64,000 bases of DNA from contig NZ_AXAS01000030.1 in the NCBI RefSeq assembly GCF_000472925.1, forward strand, positions 1-64,000, written 5' to 3'. Positions 16,656-25,689 of this stretch are shown in pieces (position 1 is the first letter of the stretch; every line of letters starts with the position of its first letter). The notes under the pieces are model-generated. The model was not told where the DNA came from and did not search any database. It saw only the letters and a list, made by a program, of their open reading frames with translations. The position numbers were made by a program, and so were the translations under genes. The stretch comes from Bradyrhizobium sp. Ec3.3 (GTDB taxonomy: Bacteria; Pseudomonadota; Alphaproteobacteria; Rhizobiales; Xanthobacteraceae).

Positions 16656-16908
16656 CACAAGCCTTTTGCGGTGGGCACCTCAAAATGCGGTGGCGGGACC
16701 TTGCCCGTGGTCCAATGTCACCCGAAAGAGGCGGTTGCAGTTCCACTGCGTCGCCGACCCCGCCAAGCACTCAATGCAGTTTTGACCAAAGCATGGCGGC
16801 ACGATGGTTCAGTGGGGGCGCTTGGCAACTTTCGGAACTCGAATTCCGGAACTCGAGGTCCTCGGGCAGCACCATTGACCTAATGGCGGAGGGGCAAGCT
16901 AAACAAAC

Positions 16909-18000
16909 TCAAGCGGCCAAGTATTTCCTCACTGCTACCTCATCCCACGCGATCCCGTTGCCGGGCTCCTCGCCCGGCAACGCAAAACCGTCCTTGATGA
17001 TCAGCCGCGTCGCCAGCACGGCGTCGGCCCAGTCGACATATTCCAGCCAATGCGCCGTCGGCGTGACGCAGAGCAGCTGCGCGCTCACCTCCGAGAACAG
17101 GTGGGTCGACATCTCGATGCCGGCGGCCTGCGCAAGAGAGGCGGCGCGCAGCCAGCCGGTGACGCCGCCGATGCGCTGCACGTCGGGCATGACGAAGTCA
17201 CAGGCCTCGGCGGAAAGCGCGGATTGCATCGCAAAGGCGCTGTCGAAATTCTCGCCGATCTGGACCGGGGTGCGGAGCGCGTCCGCAACGCGGGCGCAGC
17301 CGGCATAGTTGTCATGGCGGATCGGCTCCTCGATCCAGAGCAGGCCCTCGTCGTCGAGCATTTCGCCGCGGCGGATCGCTTCCGCCACGGTGAGCGCCTG
17401 GTTGTAGTCGCACATCAGCGTCACCTGGTCGCCGACCGCCTTGCGCACCGCGCGCACGAAGTTGAGGTCGTCCCGCGCCTCGGGGCGGCCAACGCGGATC
17501 TTTGCAGCATGAAAGCCTTCGGCAAGCAGTTTTTGCGCCTCGTCCACGACCGCACCGGCCGGCATGATGCCGAGCCCCTTCGAGTTGTAGGCGCGCACCG
17601 GCTTCGGTGCGCCGCCGAGCAGGCGCGCGAGCGGCAGGCCCTTGGCGCGGGCGAGCGCGTCCCAGGCCGCCATGTCGATGCCGGATTGCGCCAGGCGTTG
17701 CAGTCCGGCGAGCCCAAGCAGCGTGAAACGCTGGGTCAGCTTGCGCTCGATCTCGAACGGCAAGAGCTCGTCGCCGGCGATCATCTCGGCCATCTCGCCG
17801 ACCATCGCCGTCAGCGGCTTCAAGGCGGCCGGCGTGATCGAGAACAGATAGGCGTGGCCCCGCACCCCCTGGTCGGTCTCGCAGTCGATCAGCACCAGCG
17901 GCGCCCTGGCGACCGCGCCGGTCGAAGTCTGCAGTGGCAGGTTCATCGGCACGATCACCGGGCGCGCGACAAAGCGCCTGATACGGATGGTCTCGGTCAT
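16909..18000 (-). CDS. Enolase-superfamily (mandelate racemase/muconate lactonizing) enzyme, 363 aa
   Basis: The barrel shows AAKIRVGRPEARDDLNFVRA (Lys of the KxR variant on strand 2), metal ligands Asp in LMCDYNQAL, Glu in LLWIEEPI and Glu in VQIGENFD, then DFVMPDVQRIGGVTGWLRAA and MSTHLFSE, supplying the Asp-His dyad of the mandelate-racemase subgroup. Together with KxR (instead of KxK) this fits a racemase/epimerase or acid-sugar dehydratase, but the substrate cannot be read from sequence. The N-terminal cap begins MTETIRIRRFVARPV. Transcribed divergently from the heme-sensor cyclase. Confidence 0.9.
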   Translation of the reverse strand: MTETIRIRRFVARPVIVPMNLPLQTSTGAVARAPLVLIDCETDQGVRGHAYLFSITPAALKPLTAMVGEMAEMIAGDELLPFEIERKLTQRFTLLGLAGLQRLAQSGIDMAAWDALARAKGLPLARLLGGAPKPVRAYNSKGLGIMPAGAVVDEAQKLLAEGFHAAKIRVGRPEARDDLNFVRAVRKAVGDQVTLMCDYNQALTVAEAIRRGEMLDDEGLLWIEEPIRHDNYAGCARVADALRTPVQIGENFDSAFAMQSALSAEACDFVMPDVQRIGGVTGWLRAASLAQAAGIEMSTHLFSEVSAQLLCVTPTAHWLEYVDWADAVLATRLIIKDGFALPGEEPGNGIAWDEVAVRKYLAA

Positions 18001-18191
18001 GGCCACTGGCTCCCGATCGATCAATGCAGGTTGATGCCGATCTTAAACATTCGTCATGAAACGAAAAGGCGCCTGCCGCGACCACCATAAAATGGGGTTG
18101 CGCTGGCCTGCGTTTACGGGCTCTGTGCCGCCGCATGTTGCGTCGCGGACGCCGGATATCGCGACAAGAATGCACAGAACGGAGCCACAGA

Positions 18192-19754
18192 GTGAAACAA
18201 GCGATCTCCGAAGAGCAGCGCAAGAACGGCATCTTGACCGGCGTGGTGATCGCCTTCCTCTTGCTCGCCCTGCCGCTCGCGGTGTGGCTCGACCTGACCG
18301 ATCTCAGCAAGGCAGCCCTGCGCCGGCAGGCCGCCGACCTCAATTCGGTGATCACGAGCGTGCGCAGCTACTACGCCAGCAACGTGGTCGGGCGCATCCT
18401 CGCCAATCCCAACGGCACCACCAAGGTCGTGCACAATTACGAATCCGTGCCCGGAGCCATCCCGATCCCGGCGACGCTGTCGCTCGAGCTCGGGCGCGTG
18501 ATCGGCGCCCAGCAGGAGAACATCACCTACCGCTTCGTCTCCGACTTCCCGTTCCAGAATCGCGCCCCGCACCAGCTCGACAAGTTCGAGAAGGATGCGC
18601 TGGAAGCCCTCCGCGCGGACCCCGAGAAGAAGATCGTCGAGACCGAGACCTCGCTATTCTCCGACAAGGTCCGGTTGGTGGCTCCCGTGACGATGGGCCC
18701 GGCCTGCGTGAGCTGCCACAACAGCCATCCCGAGAGCCCGAAGAAGGACTGGAAGGTCGGCGACATCAGGGGCATTCAGGAGGTGATCATCGCTCAGCCA
18801 ATCGCGGCGAACATCTTTTCGTTCAAGTTCCTGCTCGCCTATCTCTTCATCGCGGCCGGCAGCGGGCTCTCCTTTCTCTCCATGCAGCGCCGCCAGGCCA
18901 ACCACATCAAGTCGATGAACAAGGAGCTCGAATCCGCCAACGACTTCCTCGCCTCGCTCTCGATGAAGATCTCGCGCTACATCCCGCCGCAGGTCTACAA
19001 GAGCATCTTCAGCGGACAGAAGGACGTCACCATCCACACCGAGCGCAAGAAGCTCACCATCTTCTTCTCCGACATCCAGAACTTCACCGCGACCGCCGAG
19101 CGGCTCCAGCCGGAGCTCCTGACCCAGCTCCTCAACGAATATTTCACCGAGATGTCGGCGATCGCGCATGAACATGGCGGCACGATCGACAAGTTCATCG
19201 GCGATGCCATGCTGATCTTCTTCGGCGATCCCGAGACCAAGGGTGACCGCGCCGACGCGCAGGCTTGCCTGCGCATGGCCTGGCGCATGCAGCAGCGGCT
19301 TGCCGAGCTGAATGCCAAATGGCGCGCCTCCGGCATCGAACAGCCGTTCAAATCGCGCATGGGCATCAATTCCGGCTATTGCAACGTCGGAAATTTCGGC
19401 AGCAGCGACCGCATGGACTACACGATCATCGGCGCCGAGGCGAACCTCGCCGCGCGCCTGCAATCGATCGCCGAGCCCGGCGGCATCGTGCTGAGCTACG
19501 AGACCTTCGCGCTGGTCAGCGACGTCGTCACGGCGCACGCGCTGCCGGCCATCACCATGAAGGGCATCAGCCGCGAGGTCATTCCGTATTCGGTCGATGC
19601 GCTGAGTGATGGGGGAGCCGCAAAGAGCGGTGTCATTACCGAGCGCGTTCCGGGCCTGGAGCTCTATCTCGATCCATCGGTCGTGAAATCGGGCGATGCC
19701 GCGCGGGTGCGCTCGCTCCTGGAGAATGCGCTGGCCTCACTCAAGCCTGCGTGA
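18192..19754 (+). CDS. Membrane adenylyl cyclase with Tll0287/DUF3365-like heme-type sensor, 520 aa
   Basis: A first membrane helix (residues about 13-33) is followed by a periplasmic domain of about 175 residues containing SYYASNVVGRI, FPFQNRAPHQLDKFEKDAL and CVSCHNSHPESPKKDW: Cys172, Cys175 and His176 form a c-type heme motif, as in Tll0287-type (DUF3365) sensors. A second helix (about 211-233) leads to a class III cyclase: FFSDIQNF (Asp294), DKFIGDAMLIFFG (Asp338), MDYTIIGAEANLAARL. The Lys and Asp in those motifs fit ATP as substrate. Start GTG 18192 has GGAG seven bases upstream. No HAMP domain is seen. Redox or ligand sensing is inferred. Confidence 0.9.
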   Translation: MKQAISEEQRKNGILTGVVIAFLLLALPLAVWLDLTDLSKAALRRQAADLNSVITSVRSYYASNVVGRILANPNGTTKVVHNYESVPGAIPIPATLSLELGRVIGAQQENITYRFVSDFPFQNRAPHQLDKFEKDALEALRADPEKKIVETETSLFSDKVRLVAPVTMGPACVSCHNSHPESPKKDWKVGDIRGIQEVIIAQPIAANIFSFKFLLAYLFIAAGSGLSFLSMQRRQANHIKSMNKELESANDFLASLSMKISRYIPPQVYKSIFSGQKDVTIHTERKKLTIFFSDIQNFTATAERLQPELLTQLLNEYFTEMSAIAHEHGGTIDKFIGDAMLIFFGDPETKGDRADAQACLRMAWRMQQRLAELNAKWRASGIEQPFKSRMGINSGYCNVGNFGSSDRMDYTIIGAEANLAARLQSIAEPGGIVLSYETFALVSDVVTAHALPAITMKGISREVIPYSVDALSDGGAAKSGVITERVPGLELYLDPSVVKSGDAARVRSLLENALASLKPA

Positions 19755-19760
19755 GGCCGG

Positions 19761-20981
19761 TCAGCGCTTCAGCCCTTCCGTGAACGCGGTCTCGATCACG
19801 TCGCCGAACGACTGCCAGGTGCGGCCGTCGAACTGTTCGAGCCGCATTTGCTTGATCGGCACGTAATTGTCCGGCCGCGTGTTCATCCTGATGCCGGGCA
19901 GCGCGACCGAGGGCTGAAAGTCCCGGAGCGAGGCGGCCTGCTGCATCACGTGCTCGCGGGACAGATCGTCACCGCATTGCTTCAGCACCTGCGTGAGCGC
20001 TTCCGCCGCTGCATAGCCATAGAGCGCGGCGCTGTTGTTCTGGCTTTCCGGGTGGTTGTACTTGTCCATGAAGGCGAGCCAGTCCTTCATGCCAGGGTCG
20101 TCCTTCCAGGCAGGGTCGCTCGGGTCCTTGAGGAATGCAGCCGAGATCACGCCGGCCGAATTCTCTATTCCTGCCGGGATCAGCGCATTGGCGATCGAGG
20201 CCGCAGCATCATTCAGGATGAACACCGGATGCCAGTTGAAGCCGGCCGCCAACTTGATCACGCGGGCCGCGGTGCTCGGCACGCCGGCAAAGACGAACAC
20301 CTCGGCGCCGGATTGCTTCAGCACCGAGAGGTGTGTGTCGAGATGCTCGTCGGCGATGTCGAAGGCGATATCGACGACGACGAAGCGATTGAGGTCGCCC
20401 AATCCTTCCTCGATACCCTTGAACAAGTCGCGCCCGAACTGGTCATTCTGCCAGAGCACGACGATCTTGCGCCGGGGATAATAGGCCTGGATGTAGTTGG
20501 CGTAGATGCGCCCTTCCGCCTTGTACGAAGGCTGCCAACCCATGGTCCAGGGAAACGCCCTGGGCCGGCTCAGCTCCTCGTCGCCGGACGCGACAAAGAG
20601 CTGCGGGATCTTCCGCTCGTTGAGATACCATCGCGTGGCAAGATTGCCGGGCGTGCCGAACGAACCGAACATCAACAGCACCTCGTCCTTCTCGACCAGC
20701 CCACGGGTCAGCTCCAGCGCGGTCGCAGGATCGGAATTGTCGTCGCGGGTGATGAAGCGGACCTTGCGGCCGTTGATCCCACCTTGCTCGTTGACCATGT
20801 CGAAATAGGCGGCTTCCGCCTTGCCGATCGCACCGAATTCCGAAAGCGGGCCCGAATAGGGCATGACGTTGCCGATGCGAATCTCGGAGACAGTCGCCGA
20901 GTCCTCTCGCTGCTGCGACATGGCGCCCAGCGAGGCGACGGCGAGCACCAACGCGAACAGCATCCTGCCGGTCACACGCAT
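19761..20981 (-). CDS. Branched-chain-amino-acid-type ABC substrate-binding protein, 406 aa
   Basis: A signal peptide MRVTGRMLFALVLAVASLGA is followed by EIRIGNVMPYSGPLSEFGAI, GGINGRKVRFITRDD, SDPATALELTRGLVEKDEVLL and FGTPGNLATRWYLNERK, the standard layout of LivK-type (Peripla_BP_6) proteins of the hydrophobic amino-acid uptake family. GAGGTG precedes the ATG at 20981; a start 18 codons upstream is less likely. No permease genes are adjacent, and in this genus such orphan binders often accept aromatic or organic acids. Its stop lies seven bases from the convergent cyclase stop. Confidence 0.9.
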   Translation of the reverse strand: MRVTGRMLFALVLAVASLGAMSQQREDSATVSEIRIGNVMPYSGPLSEFGAIGKAEAAYFDMVNEQGGINGRKVRFITRDDNSDPATALELTRGLVEKDEVLLMFGSFGTPGNLATRWYLNERKIPQLFVASGDEELSRPRAFPWTMGWQPSYKAEGRIYANYIQAYYPRRKIVVLWQNDQFGRDLFKGIEEGLGDLNRFVVVDIAFDIADEHLDTHLSVLKQSGAEVFVFAGVPSTAARVIKLAAGFNWHPVFILNDAAASIANALIPAGIENSAGVISAAFLKDPSDPAWKDDPGMKDWLAFMDKYNHPESQNNSAALYGYAAAEALTQVLKQCGDDLSREHVMQQAASLRDFQPSVALPGIRMNTRPDNYVPIKQMRLEQFDGRTWQSFGDVIETAFTEGLKR

Positions 20982-21128
20982 GTTCGACACCTCGACGTTG
21001 GACCCCTGCGTGGAGGTCGGCGCAATCGGCATCAAGAGCGGTTGATCTAGGTCAAGGGTTTGTCATTCCTGTGTCCCGAGCGCTGCCACCCAAGCGGCAG
21101 CGGTGCTGACACGTCGAAAGCCGGCCGG

Positions 21129-22058
21129 CTACGGCAATCCGCGCGCCTCGAGCTGGTGGACCAGCAGCAGCGTCGGCTCGGCGAGGCTGTCGGCGGAGCC
21201 GTCGAGCCCGAATACCGAGGCGATGCCATCGCGGGTGTGCAGGATGGTCGTGCGCGGGCAGTGGCCGGCGCCGCAGAGTGCCTGCCTCAAGGCTTCGCCC
21301 TGCGTCACCAGGCCTGCGGGATCGACCGCAGCCCAGGCCAGCACGATCGGTTCTTCGACCTTGAGGATGCCGGGGAAGGCGGAGCGCTCGTCATATTGGG
21401 CTGCATCAGAGCCGAAATAGGCCCTCTCGCTGGCACTCGCGTCCTTGCCCGCGCGATAAATGCCGGAGATCAGCACGACGCCGGCGACGTCGGTGTCGGT
21501 GCCCTGCAATTCCGGATGCGCGAGCAGGCTCGCGACGTGGAAGGCGCCGGCGGCGTAGCCGACCGCGACGATCTCGCGGGCATCGCCATTGAAGAGATCG
21601 ACGTTCTGGTGGATCCAGGACAGGGCAGCCGCGACGTCGCGCGCGCCGGAAGGCCAGGACGCTGCCGGCGCAAGGCGGTAGTTCACGCGCACGCCGACCA
21701 TGCCGTTGCGCGCGGCAAAGCACATCGCCTCGTCCTGGAACTCGCGCGCCGTGTCGGTCGCGGCGCTGTCGCCGGTGAAGCTGTCGCCGGCCACGAACAG
21801 CAGGATCGGCTGCGGCGTTGTTGCCTTGGTCTCGCTGGTCGCGACGTCAAGGAAATTCTGCTCGCTGTCGCCATAGCGCAGGCTCCGCGAGAACGCGACC
21901 TGATCGCACAGCCGGGCCGTGCCTCCGGCGGACGTGTCGGTGTCGGTGAGGCCTGTGCGCACCAGATCGGACGGCGGTTGCAGCGGGGCGGGAAAAAGCC
22001 CGTGTGCGGAGGCGGTCGTGATGGTCAGCAAAAGGAAAAATGCGAGATAGTTCTTCAT
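21129..22058 (-). CDS. Exported alpha/beta-hydrolase-like protein without nucleophile serine, 309 aa
   Basis: MKNYLAFFLLLTITTASAHG is a signal peptide. The fold is readable: PILLFVAGDSFTGDSAA (oxyanion strand), GVRVNYRLAP, SGARDVAAALSWIHQNVDLF and IVAVGYAAGAFHVASLLAHP. The nucleophile elbow should be GxSxG (usually GHSAGAH), but reads G-Y-A-A-G, so the catalytic Ser is Ala. Relatives of the BD-FAE/esterase type keep Ser. It could be a non-catalytic, binding or folding-type derivative, or its nucleophile could lie elsewhere. It is last in a three-gene operon. Confidence 0.8.
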   Translation of the reverse strand: MKNYLAFFLLLTITTASAHGLFPAPLQPPSDLVRTGLTDTDTSAGGTARLCDQVAFSRSLRYGDSEQNFLDVATSETKATTPQPILLFVAGDSFTGDSAATDTAREFQDEAMCFAARNGMVGVRVNYRLAPAASWPSGARDVAAALSWIHQNVDLFNGDAREIVAVGYAAGAFHVASLLAHPELQGTDTDVAGVVLISGIYRAGKDASASERAYFGSDAAQYDERSAFPGILKVEEPIVLAWAAVDPAGLVTQGEALRQALCGAGHCPRTTILHTRDGIASVFGLDGSADSLAEPTLLLVHQLEARGLP

Positions 22059-22159
22059 TGTTATGTGCCGTGCTGAGCGCTCAAGCGCCGGCTCGCGTTC
22101 CGGCTTGGCCCGCAATTGGCCCCTTATTGATTGCCGTTGGGGCGATTTGACGGCGCGCA

Positions 22160-22648
22160 CTAATTCCCGGGCTGGAACGTGCAGCTCGCGCCGCTGCCGT
22201 CCTTCTGGCGGATGGCGTTCGGATCGATCGTGCAGCTCAGTTTCGACAGGCTCTCGAAGTTCGATCCCGCCGCGCCGTCCGCCGGCACGCCGGCGAGCGC
22301 CTCGGTGGCATAGATCTCGTTGGCCGTGGATCCGTTCACGGTCTTGACCTTCTTGCCGAACGTCACCTCGCAGTTGCGCACGGTGATGTCGACATTGCCG
22401 GTGCGGCAGACGATCCGGTCGGCGGTTACGGCGATTGGCTTCTTGTAGGGAATGTCGCTGTTGGCCGCGAACAGCATCGCGATCGCCTTCTTCTCGCCGG
22501 AGGCCAGGATGGGCGATAGCGGCGCGATGACGCCTGCGAGCGCCAGCGCGGTCGAGCCCGAGATCGTCGAGGCGGTATCGGCGGCCTGCGCGACCGATGC
22601 GCCGCCCAACGCGAGCGACGCCACAAGGATCAGCTTCCTGAACTTCAT
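22160..22648 (-). CDS. Exported protein of unknown function, 162 aa
   Basis: MKFRKLILVASLALGGASVAQA gives a clear Sec signal peptide. The mature protein has three cysteines in RIVCRTGNVDITVRNCEV and LSCTIDPNAIRQ, with a fourth near the end in GASCTFQPGN, so two disulfides are possible in the periplasm. No family is recognised. It begins one base after the stop of the DUF3606 gene and 101 bases before the hydrolase start, so the three genes likely form one transcript. Confidence 0.7.
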   Translation of the reverse strand: MKFRKLILVASLALGGASVAQAADTASTISGSTALALAGVIAPLSPILASGEKKAIAMLFAANSDIPYKKPIAVTADRIVCRTGNVDITVRNCEVTFGKKVKTVNGSTANEIYATEALAGVPADGAAGSNFESLSKLSCTIDPNAIRQKDGSGASCTFQPGN

Positions 22649-22649
22649 C

Positions 22650-23060
22650 TCAGGCCGCCTTCCTGCGCTTTGACGCCTTCTTCGCAGCTCTTCTTTTCTT
22701 GACCGCCTTCTTCTTCGCGGCTTTCTGGCCGGCGAGATAGGCCTCGACCTTCTTCGAGGAGTGGCCGGCTGCCGCCACTGCCGCCTTCAATTTTGCGGGC
22801 GTGATCTTGAACTTCTTGGACCAGTAGCGGACCTCGTAGGGCTCGCTGAGCGCGATCCGCATCTTGTCGCCGGCGCGGTGCTTCTGGAGCTTGATGTAGA
22901 CTTCGACCTTCTTGGCGGAGTGGCCGACCTTCTTGACGGCGTATTTCAGCTTGGCTGGCGTGACCTTGAACTTCTTCGACCAGTAGGCGACCTCGTAGCG
23001 CTCGCCGAGTGCGATCAGGGCACGATCGGCCCCGCCCCGTTTGGACTTGTTGTCGGCCAT
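22650..23060 (-). CDS. Tandem DUF3606 protein with lysine-rich tail, 136 aa
   Basis: Two copies of DUF3606 lie in a row: YEVAYWSKKFKVTPAKLKYA (residues about 22-41) and YEVRYWSKKFKITPAKLKAA (about 74-93), each followed by a VGHSAKKVE-type helix. The last 24 residues are almost all Ala, Lys and Arg (KKKAVKKRRAAKKASKRRKA), like histone H1 or SPKK-type DNA-compacting tails. This suggests nucleic-acid binding. AGGAGG stands seven bases before ATG 23060. It heads the operon with the exported protein and the serine-less hydrolase. Confidence 0.85.
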   Translation of the reverse strand: MADNKSKRGGADRALIALGERYEVAYWSKKFKVTPAKLKYAVKKVGHSAKKVEVYIKLQKHRAGDKMRIALSEPYEVRYWSKKFKITPAKLKAAVAAAGHSSKKVEAYLAGQKAAKKKAVKKRRAAKKASKRRKAA

Positions 23061-23232
23061 GCGTTCCTCCTGCCGCGGAAATGCGCCCGCGCAGTCTAGC
23101 ACGCTACCGGTGGTAGGAAAGCAGTCCTGCTACGCGCCGTGGGACGCGTGCGGCTCCTCGCATTTCCGTGATGGAACCAAATCACCCTTCGCGCGACTTA
23201 ATAAGACAAGCACAAAAACGTGCGAGGCTGTC

Positions 23233-23379
23233 ATGGCAGAGCATTGGAAGCACACCGCCGATCCGCGCGAGATCATGCGGGCGACCGGTCATCCCGAGCT
23301 GGAATATGCCGCGGGCTGGACTATTGCGGGCCTGGTCACGATCGGCACCATTGTCGCCGCCTGGGTGTTCGCAATCTGA
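23233..23379 (+). CDS. Short single-helix membrane protein, 48 aa
   Basis: MAEHWKHTADPREIMRATGH is polar; YAAGWTIAGLVTIGTIVAAWVFAI forms one membrane helix that runs to the C-terminus. GCGAGG sits six bases upstream of the ATG. The length and composition fit a conserved tail-anchored small membrane protein; I recall very similar sequences in Bradyrhizobium. Function unknown. Six bases separate its stop from that of the convergent kinase gene. Confidence 0.65.
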   Translation: MAEHWKHTADPREIMRATGHPELEYAAGWTIAGLVTIGTIVAAWVFAI

Positions 23380-23385
23380 GGCGGC

Positions 23386-24972
23386 CTAAGCCGCGGGAAA
23401 CTGGAGCTCGAAAGCCGCGCCTTCGTCGGTCGGCTTCAGTTCGATCGAGCCGCCATGGCTCGCCATCACCGCGCGCGCAATCGCAAGCCCCATTCCGGTA
23501 CCGCCCGACTCCCGTCGGGTGGTGAAGAAGGCATCAAAGATCCTGTCGCGGTTCGGCGCCGAGATCGGCTCACCGTCATTGCTCACCGTCAGCCGCACCG
23601 TCGTGCGCTCGTCGACCGCTTCCAGCCTGATATGTCTGGCGCGATGCCGCATCGCATTATCGGCGAGGTGCGACAGCACGATCATCGCCTTCTCGCCGGA
23701 CATGCCGATTGACCGGTCGAGGCTGCCCGTCGCGGAGATGGTGCCGGCCGGAAAACGGCTTTTGAGGTCGCCGATGACGGGTCCCAGCTCGGTGCGCTCG
23801 TTCTGCGGCAGGCTTTCGGCTCGCGCCAGCTCACGCAGCCGCTGCGCCATCGCCTCCAGCCGCTCGGTATCGGAGAGGATATTGGCGACGAACGTCTTCT
23901 GCTCGGCCGGGGTCAGGCTGTCGGGCTTGCCTTGCAGCGAATCCTGCAACAGCTCGGCCGCGCCCTTAATCGAGGTCAGCGGCGATTTCAGCTCATGGGT
24001 CAGGTGCGCCGAGAACGTTGCGATGTAATCCGATCGCCGCGCAAGCTGCTCGGCCATGCCAAGGAAGCTGTGCGAGAGCTGGGCGAATTCGCGCGTGCCG
24101 TAGTGTTTCAGCGGCCGGAATGCCTCGCGGTCGCCGCGGCCGATCCGGGCCGCGCGGTCGATCAACTCGCGCATCGGCAGCGTGATGGTCCGGGAGAACA
24201 CGAGGCCGATCGCGATCGTGCCGAGGATGACAGCGAGCCCCGCCAGGATGAACTTGCCGCGCTCCTGGTAGAGAAGGTCGAAGATGTTGCTCGGCGTGCG
24301 CGTTGCATAGACCACGCCGGCGACGCGGTTGTTGACGATGACGGGCATTGCCGAGAACACATGCACGCCGAGGCCGCGGCTGAAGGAATAGATCGGCGGC
24401 GGCGGCTTGTCCGGCACGCGGTTGCGCAGCGTGGCCCGGTATTGTCCGTGCAATGCCTCAGCGACTTCCTCGATATGGGCGAGCGACTGCCCCACCTCCT
24501 GGCGGCCCGCAATCACCACGCCGTTGGGATCGAGGATCCGAAAGCCGGCGAGCGTCACCTTCTGCGTGTCGCGGATGATCGGCGTCAGCCTGGCCCCGAT
24601 CTCGGCATAGGCCTGATCCGCCGGCCGTGTCGCGGGCATCGCGTCAGGCCGCCGCCGCAACAGATCGTTTGCGGTCAGGTCGAGCGCGGGACGGATCGGC
24701 GTGAACTGGTCGCCGGGATCGGGCAGGACGCCGGGCGCCACCTCGGGGCCGAGCGCGATGCCGCCGTCGAGCCGTGCCAAAACCTCCTGCGCATAGATCG
24801 TCGCGATCACCCGGCTCTGCGCGATCAGCTCGGCCTGGGTCTGGCGGATGAGCTGGTTGTCGTAGAGGCGGAAGAAGAACAGTCCGACCAGCGGCAGCAC
24901 GGCGACCGTCGCCAGCACCGCAAAGATCACGAGCCCGAGCGAGGGCCGCCACTTGTCGGGCGCGGAGCTCAT
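23386..24972 (-). CDS. Membrane sensor histidine kinase, 528 aa
   Basis: Two membrane helices (about residues 13-35 and 240-262) enclose a periplasmic sensor with YAEIGARLTPIIRDTQ and IYSFSRGLGVHVFSAMPV, which looks like a dCACHE/single-cache fold. A HAMP linker follows, then the H-box YIATFSAHLTHELKSPLTSI (His326), N-box HLADNAMRH, and G-boxes SNDGEPIS and SGGTGMGLAIA. The start ATG overlaps the response-regulator stop by four bases (ATGA), so translation is coupled. It resembles CreC-type kinases in order and layout. Signal unknown. Confidence 0.9.
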   Translation of the reverse strand: MSSAPDKWRPSLGLVIFAVLATVAVLPLVGLFFFRLYDNQLIRQTQAELIAQSRVIATIYAQEVLARLDGGIALGPEVAPGVLPDPGDQFTPIRPALDLTANDLLRRRPDAMPATRPADQAYAEIGARLTPIIRDTQKVTLAGFRILDPNGVVIAGRQEVGQSLAHIEEVAEALHGQYRATLRNRVPDKPPPPIYSFSRGLGVHVFSAMPVIVNNRVAGVVYATRTPSNIFDLLYQERGKFILAGLAVILGTIAIGLVFSRTITLPMRELIDRAARIGRGDREAFRPLKHYGTREFAQLSHSFLGMAEQLARRSDYIATFSAHLTHELKSPLTSIKGAAELLQDSLQGKPDSLTPAEQKTFVANILSDTERLEAMAQRLRELARAESLPQNERTELGPVIGDLKSRFPAGTISATGSLDRSIGMSGEKAMIVLSHLADNAMRHRARHIRLEAVDERTTVRLTVSNDGEPISAPNRDRIFDAFFTTRRESGGTGMGLAIARAVMASHGGSIELKPTDEGAAFELQFPAA

Positions 24973-25673
24973 GCCTCTTTCTCGCAGCGCCCGAGCTTGA
25001 AGCCGACACCGTGAATGGTCTCGATCACGCTGTCGCAGCTCTGCGCCGCAAGCTTGGCGCGGATGTTGCGGATGTGGCTGTCGATGGTGCGGTCGGAGAC
25101 GTGGATGTTGAGCTGATAGGCTGCCCGCATCAATTGCTCGCGGCTATAGACCGAGGTCGGCCGCGTCAGGAACGCACGCAGGATGCCGAACTCGATCGCG
25201 GTCAGCTTAAGCGGGACGCCCGCAAAGGACGCGACATGCTGCTCGGGATCGACCAGGAGGCCGCCTTGCGAGAGCGCGACCGAGCCTGTCTTGGCGTCGC
25301 CGTTACGGGGGCTCAGTCGTCGCAGGATGACATTGACGCGCGCAACCAGCTCGCGCGGGCTGAACGGCTTCGTCACATAGTCATCGCCGCCGATCTCGAG
25401 GCCGAGCACACGGTCGATCTCCTCGTCGCGCGCGGACAAGAACAGGATCGGCACGTCGGAGGATTTACGCACTTCGCGGCAGACCTCGAGCCCGTCGAAT
25501 TCGGGCATGCCGATGTCGAGCACGATCAGGTCGGGCTTGTCGGCGGCAAAGCGGCTGAGCGCCTCCTTGCCGTCGCGCGCCTCGATCACGTCCATGCCGG
25601 CCTTCTTCAGCGCCACGCGGATGACTTCGCGAATGTGGCCTTCGTCGTCGACGATGAGAATGCGATACGCCAA
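24969..25673 (-). CDS. OmpR-family response regulator, 234 aa
   Basis: An N-terminal receiver has YRILIVDDEG, the phospho-acceptor Asp53 in LIVLDIGMPEFDG, and Lys in YVTKPFSPRELV. The C-terminal winged helix ends RTIDSHIRNIRAKL and IETIHGVGFKLG, an OmpR/PhoB-type DNA-binding domain. The start is TTG at 25673 with GGAG about seven bases upstream. It lies 16 bases after the DUF4173 gene and overlaps the kinase start by four bases, so the three form one operon and the kinase is its cognate partner. Confidence 0.9.
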   Translation of the reverse strand: MAYRILIVDDEGHIREVIRVALKKAGMDVIEARDGKEALSRFAADKPDLIVLDIGMPEFDGLEVCREVRKSSDVPILFLSARDEEIDRVLGLEIGGDDYVTKPFSPRELVARVNVILRRLSPRNGDAKTGSVALSQGGLLVDPEQHVASFAGVPLKLTAIEFGILRAFLTRPTSVYSREQLMRAAYQLNIHVSDRTIDSHIRNIRAKLAAQSCDSVIETIHGVGFKLGRCEKEA

Positions 25674-25689
25674 AGATGTCTCCGCGTCC

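Noticed and set aside
23173..23205. Possible EcfG-type promoter (GGAAC) before the 48-residue membrane protein
   Set aside because: The GGAAC is present but no matching CGTT-type -10 lies at 16-17 bases; the match is too weak.
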